A stretch of DNA of 64,000 nt from Siniperca chuatsi (lineage: Eukaryota; Chordata; Actinopteri; Centrarchiformes; Sinipercidae), in the NCBI RefSeq assembly GCF_020085105.1, contig NC_058042.1:10804501-10868500 (forward strand), given 5' to 3'. Both the position numbers and the translations under genes were made by a program. The number at the start of each line of letters is the position of its first letter. Positions within the stretch are counted from its first letter, which is position 1. Of the stretch, positions 1-16,190 are shown one piece after another. Below the pieces are notes generated by a model. That model saw only the letters and a list, made by a program, of their open reading frames with translations. It was not told the DNA's origin and ran no database searches.

Positions 1-53
1 GTGGTGATCTGATAAGCACTTTGTTTAAAGCAATATGATGCTTTAACTCACTT

Positions 54-89
<36 letters not shown>

Positions 90-741
90 ACACACAGGTC
101 AAAGCGGTACCTGCTTGAACTCTAATTTGCCACCCTCTGTGTAAAATGTTGATCCGCCGCTGTTCTGAGGCACCTCGTACCTGTTTTTCTAGCTACTTCG
201 GAATCACACAAAGAAATGACTAAAAACTTTATCGCAGATTTCTTTGTGTTTTGATTGTGTGTGTCAAAAAGGTCAAGGAGTAAGTCAGATGCAAAACATT
301 GCTTTTATACACAAATCATGGCATTGCTAACAGTGGTGGAAGAAAAATCTGAACTTGTCAACATGAACAAAAAAAACAAATAAATTCTCTTAATTTTTCT
401 TAAACTAATGAGATTTTTTCTTTATCCTTTAGATATTAATCTTTTCAAAACAAATGATTCACGTGGCTGTTAATCTGCTCATTCACAGTAATACAGTAAT
501 GCTGTTATAGTGAGCATGTTGCTGTTTTGTTTGTTTTTTTAAAATGAATTAATGTACATAAACAATGTACTAATGGAAATTGCGGACCCACCCTCCCTTA
601 ATGTGTCTCATCATTTTAAATATGCATGATGTTTTCACATCATACATCTCCCTTTTCATCCTGCCATCATCATGATTGAAACAAAAACTCTCTGCTCTGT
701 TCTTTTGTCTTCGTTCACTCACCGACCTCCTTCCGTGCCAG
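1..741 (+). other. tmem39a upstream intron (partial)
   Basis: No coding exon is visible here. The stretch ends in a pyrimidine-rich acceptor (ttccgtgccag) directly before the first tmem39a exon of the window, so it is read as intron. It contains a CA microsatellite near 55-95 and otherwise AT-rich sequence. Confidence 0.6.
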
Positions 742-3878
<3,137 letters not shown>

Positions 3879-6800
3879 AGGCTCTTCACAGTGAGACCTC
3901 ACCTATGAACTCCGGACGTGATGGGGAGATGATGGGTGGAGGTGTGGTAAAGTGGAAGACCGGAGGGTTGTTTAGCACTCACGCCAGGAGGTTAAGGGAC
4001 AGACTGTGAACTCATAAACGTGTTTTGATACGGTTCTATTTTTAATGCAATGTTTATATATACCTATTTAAAAGAATATTTTTTATTTTGTATACTATTT
4101 CGAGTTACGCCGGGCATTACCACCCTGACAACATTAGCATGTCGTGTTATGTTGTTGCTAGGTGACAGGGAAGTCAGGGAATGCCAGGAGGTGACTTTCA
4201 CCAAAGATATTTTAAGTGCAGATGGCCAATCACAGAGCAGACTTGGCTTCTGACAGTCAGTTCAACCAGACGTGCGATTCAGAGCAGTGGAACGAGATGT
4301 GCCTGAGATCCTGAATCCTTATTGGGCTACTTCAACCCTGAGGTTCCTAAAGCTTAAATCTAGAACCAGTGAAACTGAAGCAAACACTGTCACTGCTCTC
4401 AACATCTTCATCAGCATGTTTTCACTGGCGATTTTAAAGCAAAAGTTGACATTTTGGGCAATACACTGATTTGTTTTCTGGTGGAGAGTTTAATGAGAAG
4501 ATAGATACCACTCTCATATCTGCTCATCAAATATGAGGCCCCATCACACAGATGGTTAGCTTAACGCTAGCACAAAGACTGGAAAGCAGGGGAAACAGCT
4601 AGCCTGGCTCTGTCCAAAGGGAACAAAGTCAGCACCTCTAAAACTCACTAATTAACACGTAATATCTTCTTTTGTTTAATTCGATCAAAAATCAAAGTGT
4701 GAAAACGACAGGTTGCCATTTTACAGGGGATTATTGGCCAGACTATTTCTTGGCTCTGAGAAGTTGCCAGGCAGCCACAGAGAGTCAGTAAGTTACTGTA
4801 CCAGGCCAAGAAACGGTCTGGCATATAACCCCATAAGACAGCAAATTGTCGTTCATACTTTGATTTTTGTTCGAATTAAATAGAGGAAACATAATGTGTT
4901 AATAAGTGAGCTTTAGAGGTGCTGGCAGGGAGATTTTGTAACCGTTGAACAGAGCCAAGCTAGCTGTTTCCCCTAGTTTCCTCATACCGCTGCCTGCGGT
5001 AGCTTCATATTTAATGGGAATGACTTGAGAATCGTGAAGATTTTCCCTTTCTAAGTCGCTGCCAGAAAGCAAATAAGTGTATTTCCAAAAATGTCGAACT
5101 GCTTCAGTGTGGATTTTTACCACAAAGTAGAGTAAAACTTTCCTACAAACTGACTTGATCTGTCTGTAGGAAAAACACCTTAGGTACACTTATCCACTGC
5201 CTCTGCAGAGAATGCTGTATTCTTCCTCATTCACTTTGTTACTGTGTTTTTACTATCCGTATCTGCTTGTTTCTCATCATTGGCTATCTGAAGGGCAGTT
5301 ACAAACTTACACCAGGGTGTCAACAAGTGAGAAGGGATTGAGATACTATTGACATCCTTAAACTCAAAACACACCCAAAAATGTCAAAAAACAGTTTGAC
5401 CCTGTGTGTTTTTATCTTGTTGTCATACAGCCCTGCCTGGCCTGGTTGTGGTTACTTAAAAGGAGTAAAGTTTGAAGGGCTGCTGCTGTAACCAGATGAT
5501 TATTAAAGTCAAAACTCTTACTGATGTCAGACCACACTTTTGACATGCAGAAATCTTGCTATGATATAGCGTATGACTCATTTGTGTTCTTAAAGGTCAC
5601 CCAGTCCCTGTTTATTATATTAAATTTTGGTGCCTGAATGCTTAAACCATAATGGTATTGAGGACCATATCACATCAGGTCCATGTCTTCGTGGACTGGA
5701 TGTAGATAACAGAGTGAATGTGACTAATAAAGTTTTCTGTTAATACGTCCAAGGACCTAACAACCCTTCTCCCACTGCAAATATGTCTGTCATCACGCTC
5801 TCATTTGGATTTGACAGCAGAGGATGTTAAATAGTGACATTTCCATGGGCGATGAAAACCAAAGGGTGAAGACAGCTGAGCTGGGGGGGAAATACTGTAT
5901 GTGTCGCCTCATTACCAGTTCATGTATTCTCAGTTACCAGAATGGTGTTACAAACAGGTTGCCTCGCATGTTGTTGCCTCGCATGTTTTTGCCTTTCTGT
6001 TTAGTATCACTTGTCAAACATCCTCTTACTCTCAAGTAGGTTCCTCTTTATGGGCCTCTCCTTCACCGGCTCTAATCTGCAGTCGGTACATAACTTCGGG
6101 CAGTATTAAGGATTAGTGTCGACCTGAACAGCTGTCGAATATTCAGATAGAAATCAATACAACACGAAAAGCCTTTTTATCAGGGGTTAAATTCTGAAAA
6201 TCAATATTTCCTGTGGTGTCGTGAATTTCACTGACTGATTCACTCAAGTTTCATGCTGAGTGTAAATGAGGTGGAGTAAAGTACTTTGGAGATTAACCAG
6301 CGTGTACATCTGGAATGCTGTAGCTGCTGTGTGCCTCGGCAGAAGTGTGAGGAATCTTTGATCACACGCAAATGCCGTACATGAGCCCATTATTCTGCTT
6401 TGTCTGCAGACTCTGCCTTTAAATCAGCTTTCTGGTGCTTATGTTTTGTTTGCGGCAATCTTCCACTTGAATTTAGCAAATCTATCAACTGAATGTTGCT
6501 ATCGACTTGAATTGGCATGTTTTTGCAGTTGGTAGCAGTAGCCTTCAATTGAGCACAATTACAACTGTCAATAACACAGACAGGAGCCATTTTAAGGTTT
6601 GCTTTAAATCCTACGTCAGTTCTTACTTGTTAAGTCTTTGCTCAAGCAACACACATTCTGTGTGCTTTCTTTGGTCTGGTGAAACCCATAAGATCACAGC
6701 TGAAGAGAAATGAGGAAATTAGATTTAGAAAGATTTTAGATTCTATCACCTCTTGACCACATTGTCCCTAAGTGTACTTGATCTCCTCTAGCCTACATGA

Positions 6801-7030
6801 AATCTGAAGACAATGTTTATGTGTCCCCTTTAGTTATAAAAGTTGTCAAATTGAGTTGCAGAGTTTGTTTTCTATGTGCCATATCACAGGATGCAGTTTC
6901 ACAGTCCTGGTTGAACCTGTTGTTGAATGTCGGTGCTGGAGAAGTCATAGGAGCTGGTCCTCATATATTTCGGCTTTTTACAGTATTCAGTTTCGTCACA
7001 GCATTTCTGAAAATGCTTTTTGACATCTGA
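3879..7030 (+). other. tmem39a 3' UTR and downstream DNA
   Basis: No coding ORF of quality is seen. AATAAA hexamers occur at 5726-5731 and 7031-7036, so the UTR could be about 1.9 or 3.1 kb. It holds a large inverted-repeat MITE at about 4436-5065. Confidence 0.4.
4436..5065. repeat. Inverted-repeat MITE (family 1)
   Basis: Marker segments are 'cagctagcctggctctgtcc' and 'cacctctaaaactcactaat', followed in inverted order by related segments about 'gtgagctttagaggtgctgg' and 'gagccaagctagctgtttcc'. The same family occurs near 12040-12440, 15600-16190, 39062-39590, 41335-41765, 44540-44752 (continued at 50014-50265) and 63685-63840. Ends approximate. Confidence 0.6.
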
Positions 7031-7036
7031 AATAAA
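7031..7036 (+). terminator. Candidate polyadenylation signal of tmem39a
   Basis: Canonical AATAAA hexamer with a T/G-rich stretch (gtgttatgtgtgtgttttg) about 25 bp downstream, as expected for a CstF-bound element. It faces the prss23 signal at 7112-7117 on the other strand. Confidence 0.4.
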
Positions 7037-7111
7037 ACAAATGGTGTTTAAACAGACTGTGTTATGTGTGTGTTTTGTATGAGGAGACAGAAGAAATATG
7101 GGACACAGTTG

Positions 7112-7117
7112 TTTATT
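7112..7117 (-). terminator. Candidate polyadenylation signal of prss23
   Basis: AATAAA on the minus strand (tttatt on plus), about 970 bp after the prss23 stop codon. The implied cleavage site would lie close to that of tmem39a. Confidence 0.4.
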
Positions 7118-8089
7118 TTAAAGCATATACTTATTAAATTTGCCACAGTCTTCAGTTTCTGAAATACAAATAATGCAATTTCACAAATGTTAAACAAGGA
7201 GAAAGTAAAAAGTGCTTATGTAGGCCTAGGCTAAGTTGGCAGAATATTCATTGCAGACACCTGCAATGTTTTATCTTTGCCACCAGAGGGAGCTAAGCAT
7301 TAAAGTACGACATTCAACAAAATGTGCTTCACATAAGTAATCTGAAGAGTCATCTGCAGTCATTTGATATCATTCTGTGTAACAAGTTGAACGTTCTTCC
7401 AAAACACTAGACACTGTAGATAATTAGTGTGTCCACTGAGAGAACCTATATGATAGTTTGGAGAGAAACTGTTGGCACCTTTGGTAGCTGACTTGTACAT
7501 TCATCCACAAAAGTCATAATTTTCAGTAGAAAAATGTCTTCAAGAGTTTAAACAGTGCAATCTTTAGTGTTAGCACAATAAAAAGGCTATAATGCATAGT
7601 GAAACAGTTTTCCCAGTCCTGCATTTTGTAATCTGAGGGCCTTTTGTTCCAAAACATATTTTTACATCAGTCTATGTTTGAGATCTTGAGGGTCGTCCTG
7701 ACCAGAATCTAGATGAATTTTCCAAGAAGCAGATAAACCTGCTTCTGTTAAACCACATGACCTAAATGTTTCCCCAGTTAACACCAATTTAACTAACTTT
7801 TTCGTATTTTAGAAATGTGAGTGAAGATGCAAAACTAAGCATAAATTACATGAACACGCCCTCTTTACATAATTTAGTGTCATCACTGGATTTGTGTCTG
7901 TCAGTTTTGTATTTATGTCTCAGAATGGGGGCAACAAACAACATTTTGATATTTACATTGATGCCAGTGCTGCAAGTAGTGAGGGGAAAGTGTGGATTCT
8001 TGTGGCCCCATTATTGCAGTATGATGTATGTAGTGGGCCTATGGTTTCGTAGCTACACTCCTTTGTCATCCTCACTCTCCACCTTCTCC
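7118..8089 (-). other. prss23 3' UTR
   Basis: Non-coding stretch after the prss23 stop, up to the candidate poly(A) signal. The plus-strand ORF at 7817-8290 overlaps the end of the prss23 coding exon in antisense and has no family features, so it is not called. Confidence 0.4.
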
Positions 8090-10119
8090 TCAACCCTCTC
8101 GGCAGTCCACAAAGTTTCCTTTTATCCAGTAGCAGATCTGAGCATATTTGAGAGGCGTGATTCTCACCGCCACATTAAATTCCTGAGACGCCCCTTGTCG
8201 CTCCACCCACTGATGCCCAGAAAACACACCGATCACCTTCCGCTCCCAGCTCCGGCGGCGCCGATCCCACATCCGGGCATAGACTCCTGACCCGCTGGCA
8301 CCGGGCTGAGCATCACAATGCTGGTACAGCAGGTCTGACGTCTCCTCACCGGCGCGACAGAACCGATACACCAGCTGGCCTGGACGGTCATTATCAAATC
8401 CTGAAAAGTGGACTCGTCGACCAGGCAGCCTCTGAGCCGGGGGGCTGACTCCTAACTTCATGTGGCGGCGTTTGTGGGGTTTCTTGAGTTCAAGCAAAGC
8501 GTAGTCATAGTCCATGCCAATATCATTAGCATTCCCCTTAATCCATCCTTTGGGAACATGGGTGCGCTTGGCTCTTATCCACTGGAACTTCATTTTGTTG
8601 TTGGTTGGTGGGGCGTAAGGAGCAGGGCCACCTTCAACATAGTTGGTGAAGTTGGAGGGAAGGGAAAAGAAAGAAGACTGTGTGTCTCGTTGCTTGAGTT
8701 TTAAAAACCCAACACGAAGCTTCTGGGCTCCTTTCACATAATTTTTACCATCATGAACACAATGAGCAGCTGTGAGCACATGACGGTCCCCCACCAATGT
8801 ACCAGAACACCCAGTGGACAGTTTGACAGCCACTGAAAATGGATATTTAAGCAGGAAGTTCTGCCCAGCAATGCTAAAACGGCCATCATGCCCGAAGATC
8901 TGTCGCTTTCTTCTGACATGTGACCGCTCAGCCTTCCCAGGCGACCCTGAGGAGTAGGCCGGACTGATGTTAGATGTGGGGTTGTAGCCATAGATCCCAA
9001 TAGCGGTCTCAGTAAGTTGACCATCAGAGTTGAGTGTCTCATAGGCCAGAAGACGGCGCAGGTCCCAGTAGCTCGGGCGAGGGGCTCTCTTGTGGCATTC
9101 TGGGTCACAGGGGGAGCTGACATCCAAGCGGGCCGGAGATAGGAAGTGAGGGGCTGGTCGAGCCTCCGTCTGCTGTGGGAGGATCACAGGGATGCGCTGG
9201 AGAATCCACTGGGGGCGAGAGGATGAGAAAACAAGGGGAAGGAAGAGGAGAAATAGGAGGGAGGTAAACCTGTGGATGGACAGGAGGACAGATCAGGTCA
9301 CGTCCTGCACTAAAAAGATGAAGCGTGATTCATTGGAATGCTTGACTCATTCTGTCAGACCCAACATTTCTGCAGACCTCAAGTGGCTCTGTTTAATGTG
9401 ACCGGATGTCTGGGCCCCTCTTACTGTCTGCATGAAAAACATTCTCATTCCTAAGACCAGCATCTTGGATTTATAATTACAAGCATGGGAGTTGAGGGAG
9501 AGCATTTCAACTTGAAGTATTTTTTTCTGCGCTGGAATTTGGCAGCTGTGAACACTGTTTTTAATGCTGCAGATATGACAGACAGGGCAAAGATCAGGCC
9601 TCTGATGGAAAATTCCTGAAGTGGCCTGAGGGATTGGCCTTAAGCCTGCAAGAGTGACTGAATAACATTTTCTTGCACTGAATATAGAATATTTGTTGTA
9701 AATGGGTTAAGGGGTATACGAGCCATAGTTTTGTATCTTAAACACAAACCTCCTCTCCTGACATATGGGACAACAATATACAGTATTGTCATTAGGAGTC
9801 ATAGGAAAATGGTGCAGAGATATAATAAAGTCTAATAAAATATTTAGCATGGCATAGCTGCATCTTGTAACTCATAACACACAGTAAGTGAAAGGCCATA
9901 TTTAGGTTCTTTATTTTAGGGGGAATAAATAGTATTATTCATCGTTTTAATTTACCATTTTATCACTAAAATGTTAACAGTGCATTTAAATGTATTGCTT
10001 GATTTTATAACTTCTGTAAAAAATTTTCCCTGCTGCTAACTTCTGTAAATCCCTCCGTTACGCACAGACAAACCTGACATAGAGGTGACTTACCGGGGGA
10101 GCGCAGCCCGGGAGCGCAT
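8090..10119 (-). CDS. prss23: Secreted serine protease 23
   Basis: Two coding exons, 10094-10119 and 8090-9269, give 401 residues (human PRSS23 has about 383). Exon 1 supplies only eight codons plus two bases before a good donor (gtaagt). The acceptor at 9270/9269 completes an Arg codon and opens into a hydrophobic core, FTSLLFLLFLPLVF (about residues 10-23), i.e. a signal peptide split by the intron. A basic RRKR site (128-131) marks the end of the propeptide. The trypsin-like domain follows with LTAAHC (His178), DYDYALLEL (Asp264) and PGASGSGV (Ser334), so all three catalytic positions are present, unlike PRSS35 where I recall the Ser is replaced. The end, CYWIKGNFVDCREG, is diagnostic of PRSS23. 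The protein acts outside the cell; the physiological substrate is not settled. A GTG at 9185-9187 could be mistaken for a start, but the frame clearly continues upstream. Confidence 0.93.
9270..10093 (-). other. prss23 intron 1
   Basis: Bounded by gtaagt at 10093-10088 and ccatccacag ending at 9270. No exon-like or repeat structure of note inside. Confidence 0.7.
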
Positions 10120-10644
10120 GGTTTGGTTTCTGCAGGTGAGCTGGTGGCTGAACACTGAGGGAAAAACCCCTCAAACCAGAACAGGCACAGCCCGCGATGG
10201 GAGTTTAACTGGTGAACAATCCTGCTGCAAAAAGAGACTTCTCGGCTCTTCTCTCAGGAACTGAGGACTTTATTTAATCCGTGACAGTTTGGAATTGTCC
10301 GAAAGCAGCAGCCGTGTCGACAGCCGAGGAGATGGATCATTGTGCAGTCTCCTGTCTGTCTGAGCTCACAGTGTCACATCTGCCAAAGGGGATATACAGA
10401 GTGTATATATCCGATCCCAATACGGTCATGTGACACATCACATCACTGCTGCTGGTTACCAACTTACTGCTGTTCATCATGTTGTTTTCAGGCGATTCCT
10501 GCCTCTTCGGTTCAACAGGAAGTAAGTTTAATAATGATTAAATAAACCCAGGCCTGTGTTTTATTACATTTCATGCATTTGTTAAAAATAAGTATTTCCA
10601 CTTTGTGACAATTTTCGGTGCACTTTGGGTATTACACCCTCACT

Positions 10645-10990
10645 CAAATTGAATTAGGGCTGCATTTGATTATTATTTCCTTTATCGATTAATCTATTTT
10701 AATCAATAAATAGTTTTGTCTATAGAATTTCAGGAAAAAAGTGACCAGAAAAGTTCCCAGAGACAAAGATGGCAGATTTAGTTTGATTACTTTGTCTGAA
10801 CAATAATTAAACATCCCAAAGGGATTCAGTCACAATGATAACAAAGAAAACCTGCAAATACTTGCAAAGAGGGGACCAGATAATTGTTTTCCTCAATAAA
10901 TGACTCAAAACAATAAATAGATTAGATTACTGAAATGATTGGTTCACTGTCTGTTGATTGATTAATTAACTGACAAATTGGTTTAGCACT
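10645..10990 (+). repeat. Dispersed MITE (same family as 2030-2365)
   Basis: Starts 'agggctgcatttgattatta' and runs through 'atcgattaatctattttaat'. It is similar in reverse to the element in the tmem39a intron. Confidence 0.5.
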
Positions 10991-12039
10991 AACCTTAACA
11001 GAAATTGCTATACTAATATGGTACCCTTTTTCTGCTAAGTCACCTATTATAAAGGGTTTATAATTTATAACTAATTGCTTTATTAATGGTTAATAACTCA
11101 TTTATTAATGCTTTATTTGTCAGCCATTAAAAGCCATTAATTAGAACCACTTTTGGTTTGCCAGGTTGTGAAAAATCCCTCTGGCTGGTGTTTATCCATA
11201 TATAAATGTTGGTAATCCATTCATAAATGCTTATGGGTTTAATACTTTCTAAGTCTGCAGTTATACATGGAAATAAGTTGTTAATAAATGGATTTTATTA
11301 TTTCTCAGCGGGAAATGTTTGTGTTTGAGAGAAAAAATGAGACGCTGCACATACTGTGACCTACTCGTCACACAAACACTGACCCACATTCGTTCTTCAT
11401 ATAGGGCAGATTCCCCCTCCTTCGCTCTCTTCGTGTCTCACACATACACATCCACAAATTCCATCAAACTACCCTAACTACGTAAATGATTATGAACCAC
11501 ACATGCATCAAGGTTTTGCCAAAACAAACTTTCACGCCGTTGATTCACTGGGTTGATCAGCCTCCTGACTCTTTATCACAAAGAATGTTCACTTGGGAGA
11601 AAGCTGTTTATTTCACAACAAAAACCTCACTCATTTCACATCATGCAGCTGTGATTATTCTTTCTGAAATATGACATTTACATTCAAAAGCGACCTCACT
11701 GCTATTTTGACTGTCTCTTGTGATGAATTAGTTCAGTGGGCAGAGTGTGGGTCTCATGCCAGTGTTGGAAGTTTGGTTTCCACTTGACCCACCCATGCTG
11801 AAAATGTGCAAGCTGTTGGTAGATATTATGCTATGTAATGATTTCATAAGGCTCAACTGCCACCAGAAAGACAGGGAGAAAGAACACGAGGGGTGGGGGT
11901 GGTGTGTAGGGACTCATGCATGTCTGAAAAGTTAGCCAACCTCCACCCATCTCTCCCTGTCCTGCAGCAATTTGTTCATATGTGGACTTTGTGATGAAAA
12001 ACTTCTTGTGAAGCATGTGCAGAAAATACATGCAGCTTT

Positions 12040-12440
12040 ACTGCAAAATCCACCTACCAGCACCTCCCAAAGCTCACTAATTAACATGTTATTAATATGT
12101 TAAGTCTTGTTGTCACTGTGAGGTTATCAGGCAACCAGTGGCGACTTCAGGAAGTTACTGCGCCTGGCCAGAAAATAGTGCGGCATAATCCCCCGTAAAA
12201 CGGTGAATTGCCGCTTTTTACACTTTAGTTTTTGTATGGATTAAACAAACAAATTATAATGTGTTAATTAGTGAGCTTTAAAGGTAATTTTGTTTCTTTT
12301 AGGACAGAACCAGGCTAGCTGTTTCCCCCTGTTCCCAGTCTTTATGCTAAACTAAGCTGAGGCTTTAGCTTTATATTTACCATACAGACATGACAGTGGT
12401 ATCACTCTTCTCATCTAACCCTTGGCAAGAAAGCAAATAA
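12040..12440. repeat. Inverted-repeat MITE (family 1)
   Basis: Carries family markers 'cacctcccaaagctcactaa', 'ttagtgagctttaaaggtaa' and 'ccaggctagctgtttccccc'. Ends approximate. Confidence 0.55.
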
Positions 12441-13948
12441 AATGTTGAGCTATTTTAACTTTAAAAAGATTAAAATCCTGTCAAGGTCTCCTACAACTGA
12501 TTATATAACACCTATGCCAGGACACAGGGTGGACCTGCTGGCTCATCAAACATTGCTCTGAATAACACAAAACCCCACCCATCCCACAACAGAAATTTAC
12601 AATTAACGCACACGCACACACATACCTCTCTCTCTCTCTGGAACAGTATCTGAGGTGGGAGGGTCTGCCAGCGTCTCATCCTCCTCTCATCCCGTAAACT
12701 CAGATTAGCTCCGCAGCCTCGCCAGTCTCTGCTGGTTTTCTCACATTTTGAACCCAAAGTTACCAGAGGTTTTATAACCAATCTGCACATGTTTTCTTAC
12801 CATCCCAACAGATCATTTTTTGCTGTTTGATAATAATCAGTTTTTATCTGCGCAAGTCCACATTTGGACATACTTGAAATGTGTAGAAGCTAAAATGAAT
12901 ATAAAAGAATCATTTGGAAACAAATATGATTTTATTTTACTCCTCTAGGACTACAGGAAGGGATGCCCCTTCTACACAAATGCCTGGGTGCTAATAAGGG
13001 AGACATTTCTGTTTGTTTTGAATTGTTATGAAAGAGCCCATTTGTTTGCCTATGCCCGCTGTTGTCAAGGAAACCCACATTCCCCGGAGTGCTGTTCATG
13101 TTAATTGTTTTATTTCTCCCACTCTCCTCCTCTCGCTTCTGGCCACAGACACAATCAAGCAAGTGTGGACGGCTTCACATAGTTGAATCCTCTCTCTTTA
13201 CGTCCCTGTGTCTGTCTGTCTCTCTGTCTTTGCTCTGTTCCTTCTTTGTATTTCCCCGTCTCTGTGCCTCTCAGTCTCTTGTTTGAATCATCTCTCCCAC
13301 CCTGGACCTCTTCTCTCGCTCATCCCTTGTGGCCATGAAACAGCTGTTTGGCAAAACAAGATAACAACAAAGCTCTTTTGAGAAGTTATTTGCTGTGAAA
13401 TCTTGGGGGGAACCTAAGCCAAGTTTAAAGCTCAAGGCAAAGCCAAAGGAAGATAATGCAACTGTTGGCAAGCACATTTGATACATAATTTTTAATGCCT
13501 CATGTAAAGCATGGTAAACAGTGTTTCGCTCAGCTGCAGCTAAAGGAAATTTCCATTCTTGATGCTCAGTGCATTCCAGCAGTTTTTTTGTGATGAAGTC
13601 TTCTAGTTTACTGTTTGGAGTATTTACTTTCCTCCACCCTGCATGTATACTTATATGTCATTTTGTGAATTCCTGTTACCCAGAATGCCCTTTAGAAGGC
13701 CCACAATAATAGTGATGATTGCATAGTAACAGCAATAGAGCAGTTGTATACTTTGCAGCCCATTGCCCCAACATTCACTTATTGAATACAAACTATGTGA
13801 ACTCAACATCTGTTGTTTGGGCTCTAATGTTGACATGACATCATGTCAGTGTTTTAGGGTGGTCTTTTTTGTAGAGACAGATTTTAAAGGTACCCTATGG
13901 ACTTATGTTATGTTATGTTTACATTCAGTGTTTCTCACTATCACTACA

Positions 13949-14090
13949 GCAAGGTGAGAAGTTAAATCACTGGAGATCAGTAAAAAACAAGATTTTTAGG
14001 GGGTGTTAGGTTCCTCTTTAAAGAGCAACTTAAAACCAACTGAAAATTGTTTTTGGCTCACCTCCAGTGGTTTACCTTCTCACCTTGCTG
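13949..14090. repeat. Inverted repeat around a spacer
   Basis: The left arm (caaggtgagaagttaaatca, 13950-13976) is the near-complement of the right arm ending near 14090 (ggtttaccttctcaccttg). It may be the core of a small MITE that continues to about 14170. Confidence 0.45.
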
Positions 14091-14769
14091 CAGTGATGTA
14101 GAAGTGCACTCCAGGGTGTGGTCAGTACACTGTAACATCACTGGTGGGTGTGGTTATAAGTGTAAAAGAGCACACTTCTGACCACACCCAACCACACCCA
14201 TCAGTGGTGCTTTATGTGGTCAGAGACGCTAGAGACTACAAACTTTTGCCCAGAGAGGGAAGTGATCATCCTGGTAGAATTTTCTTTAGTGTTCACATGT
14301 TTAGGTCACACACACATCATACTGTATGGCGTTCAAGTCAAATAGAGGAAGCAAAGGAAATAGGAATTCATACTGTGAAATGGCACACAAACAATACACT
14401 CTAAAGTTTATTTTTTCCAGTCATAGCATTTCTTTCTCTCCCTCAGTGTCCTCTCACATGCAAATTATTTTGATGACTTAGCTATTCCAAACAGTTTTTG
14501 CCTACAGGAAAGGAGTTTTGCACTGTGACTATGGGTAAACCCCTTGGCTTAGCAAGGCATGTGATACTCTGGCTCATTGGAAAATGACTCACATCCTTGT
14601 GAAAGAAACGGCAAAACATTTCTGACATCCAGCAGGAGTTGTGGTTTTCTGCTGCTAGTTGTTTGGTTTACCATTTGATGTAAACTGATGTCCTTACAAA
14701 TGTAATTTGGCTTCATTTAGAAGGTAACAATTATTTGAACTCCCCTCTTCTCCTCTTAAGTCATTTTTC

Positions 14770-14816
14770 ACCCTTTCATCTGATTACATGCACTGCATGT
14801 AATCAGATGAAAGGGT
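14770..14816. repeat. Perfect 47-bp palindrome (23-nt arms, 1-nt loop)
   Basis: Bases 14770-14792 are the exact reverse complement of 14794-14816, with a single C (14793) between. The arm begins ACCCTTTCATCTGATTAC. No gene or larger element explains it. Confidence 0.85.
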
Positions 14817-15599
14817 AATTTAATCAAAACATTGAGTCTTTCATTATACAAAGTTCTGTGGTATTTACCCTTCAGTAATAGGAATGCTGGTCATGGGTGC
14901 AATTTATTTCAAATAGAATCATGATCAGACAGCACAGATGCAGAGGGAATGATGAGAAAGAGCCACTCTACTGTTAAAAATGTTAATTTTTTTGTAATAG
15001 CTTTTTTTCCTTCCTTCTGGCTCTCTTTGAATTGCCTCTCCTGAGATTACTTTGATTTTTTGTTTTTTGCTGGCGTTTCTCCTTATATTCTTTGACAGCT
15101 TTGGCTGAGTCGTGAACCTTTACTGATGTGTGCCTGTAAAGTTCGATGAGACACTGTATGTGATGTTAGGTTATACAGATGAATGTGAAATTAAGTGTCT
15201 GGCTTTTCTTTGTCCTACATCATCATTTTGTGAAATATGTTTGGGTTGCTTCAGACTAGTCATGTTTTATTGCATGGTGTGTTCTATATAATTCGAAAAC
15301 TTGATTCCAACTAAGTGATGAATAATCTAGTCTGAGGGAGGAGAGCCTGAGTGATAGCGGTGACTCGCGGTATCAGAGTGTCAGCTGATTTTTGTGGTGA
15401 AGAATCAACAACTCATACTGCTAATCCTGTAAATTGAAATAAGATGTTGAAGGGTCATATATATGAATTAAAAAATCTTCAGTATAAAGGCCATGTTCAA
15501 GGTGTGTGTGGTTCAACTCACAAAACAATTTCTAAAAGATTATCCAACTCGCATCTTAACTGACAAATGTACTAAAGCCTCCATTTAGCAGGTTCACAT

Positions 15600-16190
15600 A
15601 TAAGTCTACAGCCAGCAGCCTGTTAGCTTAGCAGAATGACTAAAAACAAAGGCAAACAGTTAGCCTGGCTCTGTCTAAAGACAATAAAATCCACCTACCA
15701 GCACCTCTAAAGCTCACTAATGAACGCAGTATATCTTGTTTGTTTAATCTGTACAAAAATTGAAGTGTAAACACAACAATTTGCTGTTTTACAGCTGTAT
15801 GTGCTGGGCTATTTCTTGGCTCTGGGCAGTAACTTCCTGAAATCTTTGCTGTTTGCTTGGCAACTGCTCCCAAAAGTTCTGATAAATGGAAAAACTATTC
15901 TTCAAGAATTGTTGTTTAAACATTTCTGTTTATATATGGATTAGACAAACGAGATACTTTGTATAATTAAGTTTGCTTTAGAGGTGCTCGTAAGCGTGTT
16001 TTTGAACTTTGGGGACCCAAGCTAGCTATTTCCCCCTGCTTCCAGTCTTTATGCTAAGCTAGGCTAACCTTTCCCTGACTCCAGCTACATATTTAACACA
16101 CAGACATGACATTAGTATCAAACTTTTCATCTCATTCTAGGAAAGAAAGCAAATAGGTGTTCCCCATAAGGTTGAATTATTCTGTTCAAG
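15600..16190. repeat. Inverted-repeat MITE (family 1)
   Basis: Contains 'ttagcctggctctgtctaaa', 'cacctctaaagctcactaat' and, inverted, 'gctttagaggtgctcgtaag'. Ends approximate. Confidence 0.55.

Noticed and set aside
7817..8290. 157-residue plus-strand ORF
   Set aside because: Its second half is antisense to prss23 and its first half lies in the UTR; no motif.
8734..9123. 129-residue minus-strand ORF
   Set aside because: Out-of-frame shadow of the prss23 coding exon.
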